DNA from: Flavobacteriales bacterium
GTDB taxonomy: Bacteria > Bacteroidota > Bacteroidia > Flavobacteriales_G > Salibacteraceae
Assembly (NCBI GenBank): GCA_003499525.1
Contig: DNTB01000041.1
Coordinates: forward strand, 124,001 to 188,000
DNA length: 64,000 nt
Reading direction: 5' to 3'
The notes under the pieces: generated by a model
The model's database searches: none
Seen by the model: only the letters and a program-made list of their open reading frames with translations
Told to the model about the DNA's origin: nothing
In this document: positions 24,248 to 32,904 of the stretch, in pieces
How the letters are laid out: each line of letters starts with the position of its first letter
How positions within the stretch are numbered: the first letter of the stretch is position 1
Program-made: the position numbers and the translations under genes

Positions 24248-27200
24248 ATGAGAAAATTATACTTTTTAAGCTTCATTGCATTCTTCCTTACACAGGTGAC
24301 ATTTAGTCAACTCAAAATCGAAGAAAATCAGTTGAGCAACTTTAAGTTTCGAGCAGTAGGACCCGCACTTACTTCGGGCAGAATAATAGACCTGGCGGTC
24401 AACGAAAGCAATCCCGACGAATTCTATGTAGCCGCCGCTTCAGGCGGGGTATGGAAAACAGTTAACCATGGAGTTACTTTCACTCCTGTGTTTGACACCG
24501 CTTCTTCCTATTCCATTGGTTGTGTGAGCATCGACCCCCATAATTCGAACTTGGTGTGGGTTGGCACCGGCGAGAATAACAATCAAAGATCTGTAGGCTA
24601 TGGGTCGGGTATTTATCGCAGTCGCGATGGTGGAAAATCGTGGGACTTCATGGGTTTGAAAAACTCCGAACACATAGGTATGATTACTATTAATCCGAAG
24701 AACAGCGATGAGATTTACGTAGCCGCATACGGCCCACTTTGGAGTTCAGGTGGTGACCGGGGACTCTATAAAACTACGGATGGAGGCATGAAATGGGAAA
24801 AAGTTCTTGATATTGATGAATTCACCGGAGTAAATGAAGTACATATTGATCCTGAAGATGATAGAATTGTTTATGCTACAGCGCATCAGCGAATGCGCCA
24901 TGTTTGGACTTATGTAGGTGGGGGTTCAGGTAGTGGTATGTACAAATCCACGGACGGTGGTAAATCCTTTCGAGAGTTAAAAAATGGTCTTCCATCTGTA
25001 AACATGGGGCGCATAGGAATGGCTATTGCACCTTCTGATCCATCAGTTCTCTATGCCATAATTGAGGCCGAACAGGACCATAGCGGTGTTTATGTATCTA
25101 ATGACAAAGGAGAGAGTTGGACAAAGGTCAATGATTATGTCACTAGCGGAAACTATTACCAGGAAGTTTTTGTAGACCCCTCCAATGCACAAAAGGTTTT
25201 CTTCATGGATACCCACGCTCATTTTAGTGTCAATGGTGGGAAGGATATTAAAAGATTACCAGAAGCGGAAAAACATGTGGATAATCATGCACTCTGGATT
25301 GACAAGAAAAATACAAATCACTACCTCATGGGGTGCGATGGCGGCCTCTATGAAACTTATGATGACGCTAAAACATGGAAGTTCTATCCTAATATCCCGA
25401 TAACGCAGTTTTATCGTGTAACGGTAGATAATCGAAAGCCTTTCTATTACATCTACGGCGGAACACAGGATAATTTCAGTTTAGGAGGTCCATCGCGCAC
25501 CAGAAAGCTCTCTGGAATTGACAACTATGACTGGTTCGTAACGAATGAGGGAGACGGTTTCGAATCACAAATAGACCCCGTTGATCCGGACATTGTCTAT
25601 GCTCAGGCTCAATATGGATGGTTAGTAAGGTACGATAAGAAGTCGGGTGAATCGACTCCAATTAAACCCATGCCCAGACTTGGAGAAGACCCCTACCGAT
25701 GGAATTGGGATGCCCCTTTGCTTATCAGTCCACACGACCACAAACGACTCTATTTTGCTGCGAATAAGGTTTTTAGAAGCGATGACAGAGGAAATTCGTG
25801 GACGGTAATAAGTGACGACCTTAGCCGGCAAACAGACCGTCATACGCTCCGTGTGATGGGCAAGGTGCAAAGTATAGATGCAGTGATGTACGATCGGTCG
25901 ACCAGCATTTACGGAAACATTGTTTCATTTTCGGAATCACCAATTAAAGAAGGTTTGCTCTATGCTGGAACGGACGATGGTTTGATTCACCGCTCGGAAG
26001 ATGGCGGCGGATCATGGAAAACAATCCCTCTTCCCAATGCGGTTCCTGAACGCACCTATGTCAACGATATTAAAACATCGCTTCACGATGAAAATGTTAT
26101 TTACGCTGCTTTCAACAATCATAAAAACGGTGACTTCAAACCATACCTCTACAAAAGCGAGAATAAGGGCTACAGCTGGACTTTCATTGGAGGTGAATTA
26201 CCACAAAGAGGATCCGTTTATTCCATAGCCGAGGACCACGTGAATCCGGATTTGCTATTCGTAGGAACAGAGTTTGGTGTTTTCCTAACCGTTGATGGTG
26301 GCAAGAACTGGACTCAATTAAAAAACGGTGTGCCTACCATTGCAGTAAGAGATGTGGATATTCAAAGGGATGTGGATGACTTAATCCTGGGTACGTTTGG
26401 AAGAGGATTCTATGTCCTGGATGACTATTCTGCACTTCGCCAAATCGATGAGGGAACTTTTGAAGCCGATTTTAAAATGTTCACCTCACGTCCTGGGCTG
26501 GCATACATTCCTGATAGCAAATACGGCTATTCCGGTTCAGGATTTCAGGGTGCAAACTTTTTCAAATCTCCAAATCCTGAGATGGGAGTTACCCTTTATT
26601 ATTACCTAAAAGAAAAGCCTCATACTAAGAGCTCTACTCGAAGAAAGGCCGAAAAAGAAGCAATAAAAGAGGGTAAAAATGTGAGCTATCCAACAAAAGA
26701 AGAAATCTATGCCGAAAAGCTGGAAGAAAAGCCATATTTGCTCTTTGTCATTTCGGATATAACCGGAAATGAAGTGCATCGCGGTACTTCCAAAGTTCAG
26801 AAAGGAATAGGAAAATACAATTGGAATGGTAAGGTTTCAGGGCCGAATGAGTTAGACCTGAAGAAAGCTCCTTTCACTGTTCCTAGAGAGGCTCAGCTGG
26901 CTTTACCCGGTAAATACACTGTTTCCGTTTATCTCAGCGAAGACGGTTTACCCAGATTACTCACTGAAAACCATGAAATTGAACTTGAGCGTTTGAATAT
27001 GAACACCATTGTAGAGAATCCTGAGGAAGCTTTCGCTTTCCAAAACTCACTGAATTCTGCACGCCGCGAGGCCTACGGTGTTGATCAGTTTTTCAAAGAC
27101 ATACAGAAAAGGGTGAAACGAGCAAAGGCAAACTCCCGCAGTATCACCAATACCAATACAGATTTACTGACAGATTTAAGAGCTATCGAAAAAACTCTTA

Positions 27201-27484
27201 ATCGTATTGAAGTTAATCTATATGGCGACAGAATCATGGAGAATTTACAGTTTGAAGTTGCTCCCGGGATAATGTCCAGACTGGGCAGTGCCGCATGGAG
27301 CAGTTGGTCCAACCAAAGTAAACCAACCCAGGTTCAAAGAAATAATCTTGAAGATGCTAAAAAAGGCCTGGCTCAGGCAAAATCTGAAATAAAAACACTG
27401 GACGAACAACTCGTGCCGATTGAAAAAGAATTGAATGATCAAGGAGCTCCCTATTTACCCGGTGAATTGCCGAAATACCGATAG
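24248..27484 (+). CDS. Giant secreted BNR/sortilin-like beta-propeller protein
   Basis: The protein is 1078 aa with a signal peptide (cleavage near VTFSQ). Residues about 30-740 contain at least eight Asp-box (BNR) turns, including SRDGGKSW, TTDGGMKW, STDGGKSF, SNDKGESW, SDDRGNSW, SEDGGGSW and TVDGGKNW. These mark ten-bladed VPS10/sortilin-type propellers. The C-terminal part holds a Lys-rich helical stretch (about 795-830), an Ig-like region and a coiled coil (about 930-1060). No T9SS sorting domain is visible at the end. Such proteins are often annotated as glycosyl hydrolase-like, but no catalytic residues can be assigned, so I leave the function open. Confidence 0.85.
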   Translation: MRKLYFLSFIAFFLTQVTFSQLKIEENQLSNFKFRAVGPALTSGRIIDLAVNESNPDEFYVAAASGGVWKTVNHGVTFTPVFDTASSYSIGCVSIDPHNSNLVWVGTGENNNQRSVGYGSGIYRSRDGGKSWDFMGLKNSEHIGMITINPKNSDEIYVAAYGPLWSSGGDRGLYKTTDGGMKWEKVLDIDEFTGVNEVHIDPEDDRIVYATAHQRMRHVWTYVGGGSGSGMYKSTDGGKSFRELKNGLPSVNMGRIGMAIAPSDPSVLYAIIEAEQDHSGVYVSNDKGESWTKVNDYVTSGNYYQEVFVDPSNAQKVFFMDTHAHFSVNGGKDIKRLPEAEKHVDNHALWIDKKNTNHYLMGCDGGLYETYDDAKTWKFYPNIPITQFYRVTVDNRKPFYYIYGGTQDNFSLGGPSRTRKLSGIDNYDWFVTNEGDGFESQIDPVDPDIVYAQAQYGWLVRYDKKSGESTPIKPMPRLGEDPYRWNWDAPLLISPHDHKRLYFAANKVFRSDDRGNSWTVISDDLSRQTDRHTLRVMGKVQSIDAVMYDRSTSIYGNIVSFSESPIKEGLLYAGTDDGLIHRSEDGGGSWKTIPLPNAVPERTYVNDIKTSLHDENVIYAAFNNHKNGDFKPYLYKSENKGYSWTFIGGELPQRGSVYSIAEDHVNPDLLFVGTEFGVFLTVDGGKNWTQLKNGVPTIAVRDVDIQRDVDDLILGTFGRGFYVLDDYSALRQIDEGTFEADFKMFTSRPGLAYIPDSKYGYSGSGFQGANFFKSPNPEMGVTLYYYLKEKPHTKSSTRRKAEKEAIKEGKNVSYPTKEEIYAEKLEEKPYLLFVISDITGNEVHRGTSKVQKGIGKYNWNGKVSGPNELDLKKAPFTVPREAQLALPGKYTVSVYLSEDGLPRLLTENHEIELERLNMNTIVENPEEAFAFQNSLNSARREAYGVDQFFKDIQKRVKRAKANSRSITNTNTDLLTDLRAIEKTLNRIEVNLYGDRIMENLQFEVAPGIMSRLGSAAWSSWSNQSKPTQVQRNNLEDAKKGLAQAKSEIKTLDEQLVPIEKELNDQGAPYLPGELPKYR

Positions 27485-27489
27485 GCAAA

Positions 27490-28299
27490 TTGATCATTAA
27501 ATCACGCGTCATCAGGATTGTTTTTACAGTCGCGGTTTTAATGACTGTGCTAATCAATATAGCAGCCTTTACGGCGGCCTGGCGACTTACCCACTTTTAT
27601 TCGCCCGATGAAACGGAAGACTCCGGCAAAACGCTATTTGGAAAGAAAATAGCCCGACATCAGCACCATCTGCCCGATATTGATTTTTTTGAAGTTGACA
27701 CTTTACATGGTGGCAAATTCATAGAATCATGGAAACTAGATATGGAGCCTTCAGATGGGGTATTCCTGTTCTTTCATGACTATACCATCGAAGAAGACGT
27801 ATTGATTTCAAGAGCTATCGAAACCTACAGAGAGGGCTATACTGCTGTTGTTATATTTTTTAGAGGGTTTGGCAGATCGGAAGGAGATGAAACCACGCTC
27901 GGATATGCTGAAGCTGAGGAGGTTGAAATGGCTATGGAATGGTGCGCCTACCAATATCCCGGACAGAAGATATATCTTGTAGGAAGAGGCATAAGTTCGC
28001 TATCCATTTTCCGGGCCGTTGCAGAATTTGATCTTCAACCGGCCCATATAATTATTGAAAGTCCTCAGTATTCAGTCAGGGAAGTAGTAAAGAAACTGTC
28101 GGCCGGTAATAATCTGATTAACAACTGGTTGACTTCTTTTTGGATTGGTAATATCCACGGATTTCATCTCGATGCCTTCAAAAAATTCAATGGTGAAAAA
28201 ACACCCTGGATTGACTTAACCTCATGGCAGCAAGAAGGCGAAGTACGATGGCTTAATGTTATAGATACAGCTACCTATGCGAATAAATATGGGGGCTAA
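27490..28299 (+). CDS. Degenerate alpha/beta-hydrolase paralogue, membrane-anchored
   Basis: A 269-aa protein read from TTG at 27490; an ATG at 27541 would cut into the membrane helix. It is homologous to the next gene: both have a single N-terminal helix ending in A-W/Y-R-L-T-H, a VxFRGFGRSEG / VDFRGTGGSDG strand, and TTLGYAEAEEVE / TSLGYYEANDVK. Here the nucleophile elbow is GISSL rather than the GISMG (GxSxG) of its neighbour. The C-terminal Asp and His regions that complete the triad in the neighbour are absent. It is probably a non-catalytic or altered duplicate. Confidence 0.75.
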   Translation: MIIKSRVIRIVFTVAVLMTVLINIAAFTAAWRLTHFYSPDETEDSGKTLFGKKIARHQHHLPDIDFFEVDTLHGGKFIESWKLDMEPSDGVFLFFHDYTIEEDVLISRAIETYREGYTAVVIFFRGFGRSEGDETTLGYAEAEEVEMAMEWCAYQYPGQKIYLVGRGISSLSIFRAVAEFDLQPAHIIIESPQYSVREVVKKLSAGNNLINNWLTSFWIGNIHGFHLDAFKKFNGEKTPWIDLTSWQQEGEVRWLNVIDTATYANKYGG

Positions 28300-28351
28300 T
28301 TCATCACTTCTCTTCATGAGATAGACCGGTATTAGCATGTTCGAAAGGTCT

Positions 28352-28359
28352 TAGTTTTG
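28352..28359 (+). promoter_or_regulatory. -7 box (TAGTTTTG) before the alpha/beta-hydrolase gene
   Basis: A perfect TAnnTTTG match in the 76-base gap between the two hydrolase paralogues, ending 16 bases before the ATG at 28376. No convincing -33 element was found. Confidence 0.45.
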
Positions 28360-28375
28360 CAACAAGTAAAGCGAT

Positions 28376-29320
28376 ATGAGCATCAGAAAGTGGTTGAAAA
28401 TAGTGGCCATTGTGTTTGTTAGTTATTGGGTAATCACTGTTGTTGCCCTCTACTTTCATGCATACAGATTAACACACTATCAGAAATCAGATGCCGAACC
28501 CCGCCCCAATATTCACGATATTAATGCTTTAGGGCTGTTCGAAATTCTAATCTCAGGAGTTCCAAATCCAAGACCTGAAAACAGCAACGTAAATCTCAAC
28601 GGGTTAAAAACGTACAAGGTTAAAGGAGAGATGAAGCTGGAAATCTGGTCTCTTGAACCCCTGGTTTCTAAAGGAACAGTTCTGATTTTTCCGGGATACC
28701 CATTTACTAAATCAACCCTGGTTGACCTGGGAGAAATGTATTACAAGAACGGCTATAATGCTGTAATGGTAGACTTCAGAGGAACAGGGGGTTCCGATGG
28801 CAATTCTACTTCACTCGGCTACTATGAGGCCAATGATGTAAAAACAATATTTGATTGGGCTCATCAGCATTTTCCAGAAGATGAAATCATTATGCATGGC
28901 ATTAGTATGGGAGCTGGTGCCTGCTTAAAATCACTTTACGAAAACAATCTTGATGTCAAGACATTAATCCTAACCAGCCCGTCGGCTTCATTAGCAAGAT
29001 CTACTGAGAGTTATTACAAATTGATAAACCTTCCCAGATATCCTTTCGCAGATATCATGACCTTTTGGATGGGATATCAAAACGGTTTTGATGCTTTTGA
29101 GTTAAACTACGTGAAATATGCTAAAGAAATTTCTACCCCTACCCTAGTCCTGCATGTGCTTCATGAGCCAAAAGTAGAATTGAAAGATGTAATCAGTATT
29201 TACGATAATCTAAACGGGCCTAAAAAGCTGGTAACTTATGATCAGTTTGAGGTCTATGAACCTCATTTTCTTACAAATGCTACTATTTGGGAAAGTGATA
29301 TACTAAGATTTATTGAATAG
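28376..29320 (+). CDS. Alpha/beta-hydrolase, membrane-anchored
   Basis: The protein is 314 aa with one N-terminal transmembrane helix (about 8-27). The alpha/beta-hydrolase core shows LIFPGYPFTKS (oxyanion-hole region), VDFRGTGGSDG, the nucleophile elbow HGISMGAG (GxSxG), an acid region near LHVLHEPKVELKD and a final His in YEPHFL. It resembles BEM46/YqkD-type serine hydrolases; the substrate is unknown. It is the intact partner of the degenerate copy just upstream and ends one base before the convergent membrane-protein gene. Confidence 0.85.
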   Translation: MSIRKWLKIVAIVFVSYWVITVVALYFHAYRLTHYQKSDAEPRPNIHDINALGLFEILISGVPNPRPENSNVNLNGLKTYKVKGEMKLEIWSLEPLVSKGTVLIFPGYPFTKSTLVDLGEMYYKNGYNAVMVDFRGTGGSDGNSTSLGYYEANDVKTIFDWAHQHFPEDEIIMHGISMGAGACLKSLYENNLDVKTLILTSPSASLARSTESYYKLINLPRYPFADIMTFWMGYQNGFDAFELNYVKYAKEISTPTLVLHVLHEPKVELKDVISIYDNLNGPKKLVTYDQFEVYEPHFLTNATIWESDILRFIE

Positions 29321-29321
29321 C

Positions 29322-29684
29322 TCACCACTTATTGGACTGACGCTGATCACGGTTGTCAACTCTCATAAACAGGCTCGAAATCAAGGATAAAAGAATGCTG
29401 AAAAGCAAAGCCCACCAAAACCCATCAACCTCAAATCCGGGTACCAATTTAGCTGCAAGAATGATCATTAAAGCATTGATTACCAAAAGGAAAAGACCAA
29501 ATGTAAATATGGTTACAGGAATGGTAACAATGATCATCAACGGTTTCAGACTTACATTAAAAAGAGCCAATACTACGGCGATCAGGATTCCTGTGATGTA
29601 ATCTTCTACATGCACTCCAGGTAATACCAAAGCAGATACCATTACCGCCAGCGATGAGATTATAATTCTGATTAAAAAATTCAT
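29322..29684 (-). CDS. Phage holin family (four-TM) small membrane protein
   Basis: The protein is 120 aa from the ATG at 29684 (MNFLIRIIISSLAVMVSALV). Four hydrophobic helices fill the sequence, with LFNVSLKPLMIIVTIPVTIFTFGLF typical of the PF04020 family, which is named after a phage holin but is widespread in chromosomes. A longer reading from 29738 adds 18 residues with no similarity. It is rejected because a perfect -7 box (29689-29696) lies within that stretch. The function is unknown. Confidence 0.88.
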   Translation of the reverse strand: MNFLIRIIISSLAVMVSALVLPGVHVEDYITGILIAVVLALFNVSLKPLMIIVTIPVTIFTFGLFLLVINALMIILAAKLVPGFEVDGFWWALLFSILLSLISSLFMRVDNRDQRQSNKW

Positions 29685-29688
29685 GGGC

Positions 29689-29696
29689 CAAAGGTA
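29689..29696 (-). promoter_or_regulatory. -7 box (TACCTTTG) abutting the four-TM protein gene
   Basis: A perfect TAnnTTTG match on the minus strand that ends 4 bases before the ATG at 29684. A TTTTTG run lies 23 bases upstream as a possible -33 element. Confidence 0.5.
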
Positions 29697-29832
29697 ACAG
29701 CTCTTCATCAACTTTGGGACAAAAACACCATGACTCACATACAGAATTCTACATGCGTCTGAATCAGTATTTAGGGTTCAAATAAGCCGTAACTTTCTGT
29801 CTGAAAAATTTTCGACCAGCAGATCTCGTACG

Positions 29833-30240
29833 ATGGAAAAATATTTTAATCTAAAGGTTAAATGCCCAAAGTGTAAGGCTTCACTCATGGACCCTTATCA
29901 TCAAATAAAAGGAAAATCGAGTATTCTTCTCGAATTCAAGGCGGATAATGGACAAATGCACAAGCTGAGGCTGTGCTCCTATTACGGCTGTTACGAGCAT
30001 GAATCGACCGTCGAGATTAAAGACCAAACCATTCCGAGTTTTTTCTGCCCTCATTGCCACGAAGAACTCATGAGCAACCATTTATGCGAAGAATGTGAAG
30101 CACCCATGATACCATTTTCAATGGAAAAAGGAGGACGCCTTTTTATCTGCTCACGCAAAGGGTGTAAACAACATTATCTCAATTTTAAAAACGTCTCTGA
30201 CGGACTTCGAAAACTGTACAACGAATACGGCTATTTCTAA
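29833..30240 (+). CDS. Small zinc-ribbon-like protein
   Basis: A 135-aa protein of unknown function with no signal peptide. It contains five cysteine pairs: CPKC (about 11-14), CSYYGC, CPHC, CEEC and CSRKGC, arranged like two or three zinc ribbons. It ends with an aromatic/basic tail. It lies 138 bases before the hydrogenase operon on the same strand, but a hairpin and a separate promoter/operator lie between, so cotranscription is doubtful. A role in nucleic-acid binding or metal handling is possible but not shown. Confidence 0.75.
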   Translation: MEKYFNLKVKCPKCKASLMDPYHQIKGKSSILLEFKADNGQMHKLRLCSYYGCYEHESTVEIKDQTIPSFFCPHCHEELMSNHLCEECEAPMIPFSMEKGGRLFICSRKGCKQHYLNFKNVSDGLRKLYNEYGYF

Positions 30241-30256
30241 TAATCTTAATGTTTTT

Positions 30257-30301
30257 AATCAGGCTCTGACGAGCAATCAATTGTCAGTTTTGAGCCTGAT
30301 T
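30257..30301 (+). terminator. Hairpin after the zinc-ribbon gene, possible terminator
   Basis: AATCAGGCTC (30257-30266) pairs perfectly with GAGCCTGATT (30292-30301). An inner TGAC/GTCA extends the stem with a GTTTT bulge. A T-rich stretch (TTGTTTTTTCC) follows after 5 bases. It would isolate the hydrogenase operon from upstream transcription. Confidence 0.5.
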
Positions 30302-30331
30302 TACCTTGTTTTTTCCTGATATACACCCTTT

Positions 30332-30339
30332 TACATTTG
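30332..30339 (+). promoter_or_regulatory. -7 box (TACATTTG) upstream of hoxF
   Basis: A perfect TAnnTTTG match, 39 bases before the hoxF ATG. Its last two bases overlap the palindrome at 30338-30353, so a protein bound there would cover the predicted transcription start. Confidence 0.45.
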
Positions 30340-30353
30340 TGATAAATATCACA
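30338..30353 (+). promoter_or_regulatory. CRP/FNR-family operator-like palindrome
   Basis: TGTGATAAATATCACA is a perfect inverted repeat with TGTGA-N6-TCACA half sites, the classical recognition pattern of CRP/FNR-superfamily regulators. It is centred about 33 bases before the hoxF ATG. The regulator itself is not in this window. Redox- or oxygen-dependent control of the hydrogenase is the natural reading but remains inference. Confidence 0.65.
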
Positions 30354-30378
30354 CGCTTATACCTAATTGCAACAGCTA

Positions 30379-32178
30379 ATGACACAACATGAACTCAAAA
30401 TAATTTGCGAGAAAAATCACTTCGACCGGCACTCTTTAATGGATATTCTCCATGAAATTCATGATCATCAGGGTTTCACAACAGAGGAGGACATCAGGAT
30501 ACTATCTGAAAACCTCAAGATTTCAGAAATAGACCTGCGGCAAACCATTTCTTTTTACCACTTCTTTGCGTGCAGCTCTAGGGGAAAATACACGATATAC
30601 CTGAATAACAGCGCTATATCCAATCTAAAAGGTAGAGAGGAAATAGAAAAAGTATTTATTGAGGAAGGGGGTTGTGTAAAAAACGGCGTGAGCCCTGATG
30701 GACTTATAGGTCTTTATGAGACACCGTGCATCGGTATGAGCGATCAGGAACCTGCAGCTCTCATCAACGGCAGAATATTTACTAACCTAACCGCCTTCAG
30801 AGCAAAAGAACTTCTGCATAATATGAAAAAAGGCCTTCCCCTGGAAGATATGTATACCACGGTTTATGGTGATGGTCGCAATGCTCATCCCGAAATGAAA
30901 TCTATTGTTCGAAATAACATCCGCAGAGTAGGACCGCTACTTCGACCTTCTGAGAAAATGCAGGTACTCAAGAACCAGGTAAGCCAAATGTCTCCAGAGC
31001 AAGTACTAGAACAGGTAAAGCTCGCTGAGCTCAGAGGACGTGGCGGGGCCGGTTTTCCTACCGGACTAAAATGGCAGTTCTGCCGCATGGCAGAAGGCAA
31101 AAAGAAATATGTCTTCTGCAATGCAGATGAGGGAGAACCCGGAACATTCAAGGATAGAGTGCTACTAACTGAGAAACCTGAAGACATCATTGAAGGTATG
31201 ATTATCGCCGGATATGCCATTGGAGCTCAAGAAGGGGTGTTGTATCTCAGATATGAGTACAAATACATGAAAAACTACCTTGAGTACATAATTCAGACCC
31301 TTCGAGAGGAAGGTTTTCTGGGCAAAAACCCCGCTGGAATAAAGGGATTCAGTTTTGATATGCGTATCCAGCTCGGTGCCGGATCCTATGTATGCGGCGA
31401 AGAATCCGCCTTAATAGAATCAACCGAAGGAAAACGCGGCGAACCCCGCTCCCGACCTCCTTTCCCGGTAGAGAAAGGATACTTGGGTTATCCGACGGTA
31501 GTCAATAATGTGGAAACATTTTGTGCAGCCGTCAAAATAGTGCAGTTCGGTGGCGATTGGTATAACTCTCTCGGCACTGACGAATCTAAAGGAACTAAAC
31601 TTGTGAGCGTTAGCGGCGATTGCAGATATCCAGGTATTTACGAATTGGAATGGGGATTTACAATGCGTGATGTTCTCGAAATGGTAGGAGCCAAAGAAAC
31701 CAGAGCCGTGCAAATGGGCGGTCCATCCGGTGAATTGGTTAACAAACATCAATTTGACCGGATATTGTGTTACTCAGACCTTGCTACAGGAGGTTCCATA
31801 ATGATTTTCGATCGAAGAAGAAATGTAATAGAGGATGTGGTGGTTAACTTTATGGAATTCTTTATAAATGAATCGTGCGGTTCCTGTGTTCCATGCCGAA
31901 ATATCCCCAAGCTACTCAAGGAAAAACTCGACAAAATACTGAGTGGCAAGGGCACGTCTCAAGATCTGGCCGATATGGAAAGGTGGGGGGCAATGATGAA
32001 AATAAACCGTTGCGGATTAGGCCATACTGCGGCCCACCCCATATTGTCAAGCCTTAAAAACTTCCGGTCGCACTATGAAAGGAAACTACGCAAACACACT
32101 GATTTCATTTCTGATGTCGATCTTCTTGAAGCCAGTAAAGAGGCAGCTGAATACACCAATCGCGAACCGGTAATCTAA
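30379..32178 (+). CDS. hoxF: NAD-reducing [NiFe]-hydrogenase diaphorase subunit HoxF (NuoE-NuoF fusion)
   Basis: A 599-aa flavoprotein subunit that passes electrons between the hydrogenase dimer and NAD(H). The N-terminal 150 residues are NuoE/HoxE-like. The rest is NuoF-like, with the FMN/NADH-binding RGRGGAGFPTGLKW (about 217), CNADEGEPGTFKDR, GAGSYVCGEESAL, and the [4Fe-4S] ligands Cys500, Cys503, Cys506 and Cys545. In the NuoE-like part only half of the usual [2Fe-2S] ligands are visible: FACSSRGKY lacks the second Cys of C-x4-C, and CIGMSD lacks the second Cys of C-x3-C. I chose the ATG at 30379 over a TTG at 30367. It is the first gene of the hoxFUYHW operon, 6 bases before hoxU. Confidence 0.93.
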   Translation: MTQHELKIICEKNHFDRHSLMDILHEIHDHQGFTTEEDIRILSENLKISEIDLRQTISFYHFFACSSRGKYTIYLNNSAISNLKGREEIEKVFIEEGGCVKNGVSPDGLIGLYETPCIGMSDQEPAALINGRIFTNLTAFRAKELLHNMKKGLPLEDMYTTVYGDGRNAHPEMKSIVRNNIRRVGPLLRPSEKMQVLKNQVSQMSPEQVLEQVKLAELRGRGGAGFPTGLKWQFCRMAEGKKKYVFCNADEGEPGTFKDRVLLTEKPEDIIEGMIIAGYAIGAQEGVLYLRYEYKYMKNYLEYIIQTLREEGFLGKNPAGIKGFSFDMRIQLGAGSYVCGEESALIESTEGKRGEPRSRPPFPVEKGYLGYPTVVNNVETFCAAVKIVQFGGDWYNSLGTDESKGTKLVSVSGDCRYPGIYELEWGFTMRDVLEMVGAKETRAVQMGGPSGELVNKHQFDRILCYSDLATGGSIMIFDRRRNVIEDVVVNFMEFFINESCGSCVPCRNIPKLLKEKLDKILSGKGTSQDLADMERWGAMMKINRCGLGHTAAHPILSSLKNFRSHYERKLRKHTDFISDVDLLEASKEAAEYTNREPVI

Positions 32179-32184
32179 ATAGAT

Positions 32185-32904
32185 ATGGCAGATAGAATTA
32201 GTATTTACATAGATAAGAAAGAGTACTTTACTACTGAGGACAAGACCATTCTGGAGGCTGCTCAGGAGAATGGCGTATACATTCCCACCTTGTGCCATCT
32301 TCCAGAAACAGAATCGTCTACATCATGTAGAATTTGCACCGTGATGGTGAACGGACGACCGCTTACGGCTTGCAGTACCCCTGTTGGTGAAGGGATGGAA
32401 ATTGATAATAGCACAACGCAAATAACAGAATGGCGAAAATCGGTTTTGGAGATCATGTTTACCGAGGGAAATCATTTTTGTCCGTCGTGTGAAAAAAGCG
32501 GCAATTGCAGATTGCAGGCTCTGGCCTATCGCTATCAAATCATGGCACCTCAATTCCCATATCAGTTTAACGAAAGGGAAATTGATGCGACTAATGACAA
32601 GATCATACAAGATCACAACCGATGTATTATTTGCAAAAGATGTGTTCGGGCCATAAAGGACGAACACGGGCGTAGTTTTTTTGCCTTCATCGATCGCGGA
32701 CATAAACTCAGAGTTCGGTTAGACCGAAAACTCGGAAAAGAGCTCACTGATGAATTGGCAGAAGCGGCTATGGAAGTGTGCCCGGTGGGGTCCATTCTGG
32801 TACGCGAGAAAGGGTTTGAAACTCCCATAGGTCAGCGCAAATACGACCTTGAAAGAATTGGAGCTGATATTGAGCAAAACGGTCAAATGAAAAACCATGA
32901 ATAA
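32185..32904 (+). CDS. hoxU: NAD-reducing hydrogenase diaphorase small subunit HoxU
   Basis: The protein is 239 aa and homologous to the N-terminus of NuoG. It carries an N-terminal [2Fe-2S] ferredoxin domain (C in TLCHLP, then TSCRIC and a final TAC), the His/Cys [4Fe-4S] motif H-F-C-P-S-C-EKSGNC (about 94-105), and CIICKRC plus CPVG for a further cluster. It bridges electrons between HoxY and HoxF. The end overlaps hoxY by 8 bases, indicating translational coupling. Confidence 0.94.
   Translation: MADRISIYIDKKEYFTTEDKTILEAAQENGVYIPTLCHLPETESSTSCRICTVMVNGRPLTACSTPVGEGMEIDNSTTQITEWRKSVLEIMFTEGNHFCPSCEKSGNCRLQALAYRYQIMAPQFPYQFNEREIDATNDKIIQDHNRCIICKRCVRAIKDEHGRSFFAFIDRGHKLRVRLDRKLGKELTDELAEAAMEVCPVGSILVREKGFETPIGQRKYDLERIGADIEQNGQMKNHE

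Noticed and set aside
29322..29684. The name 'phage holin family' suggested a prophage remnant.
   Set aside because: The family is widespread in chromosomes, and no phage gene or attachment-site repeat is nearby.
32323..32703. A minus-strand open frame of 126 codons inside hoxU.
   Set aside because: hoxU has conserved cluster ligands in the other frame; the antisense frame shows no motif.
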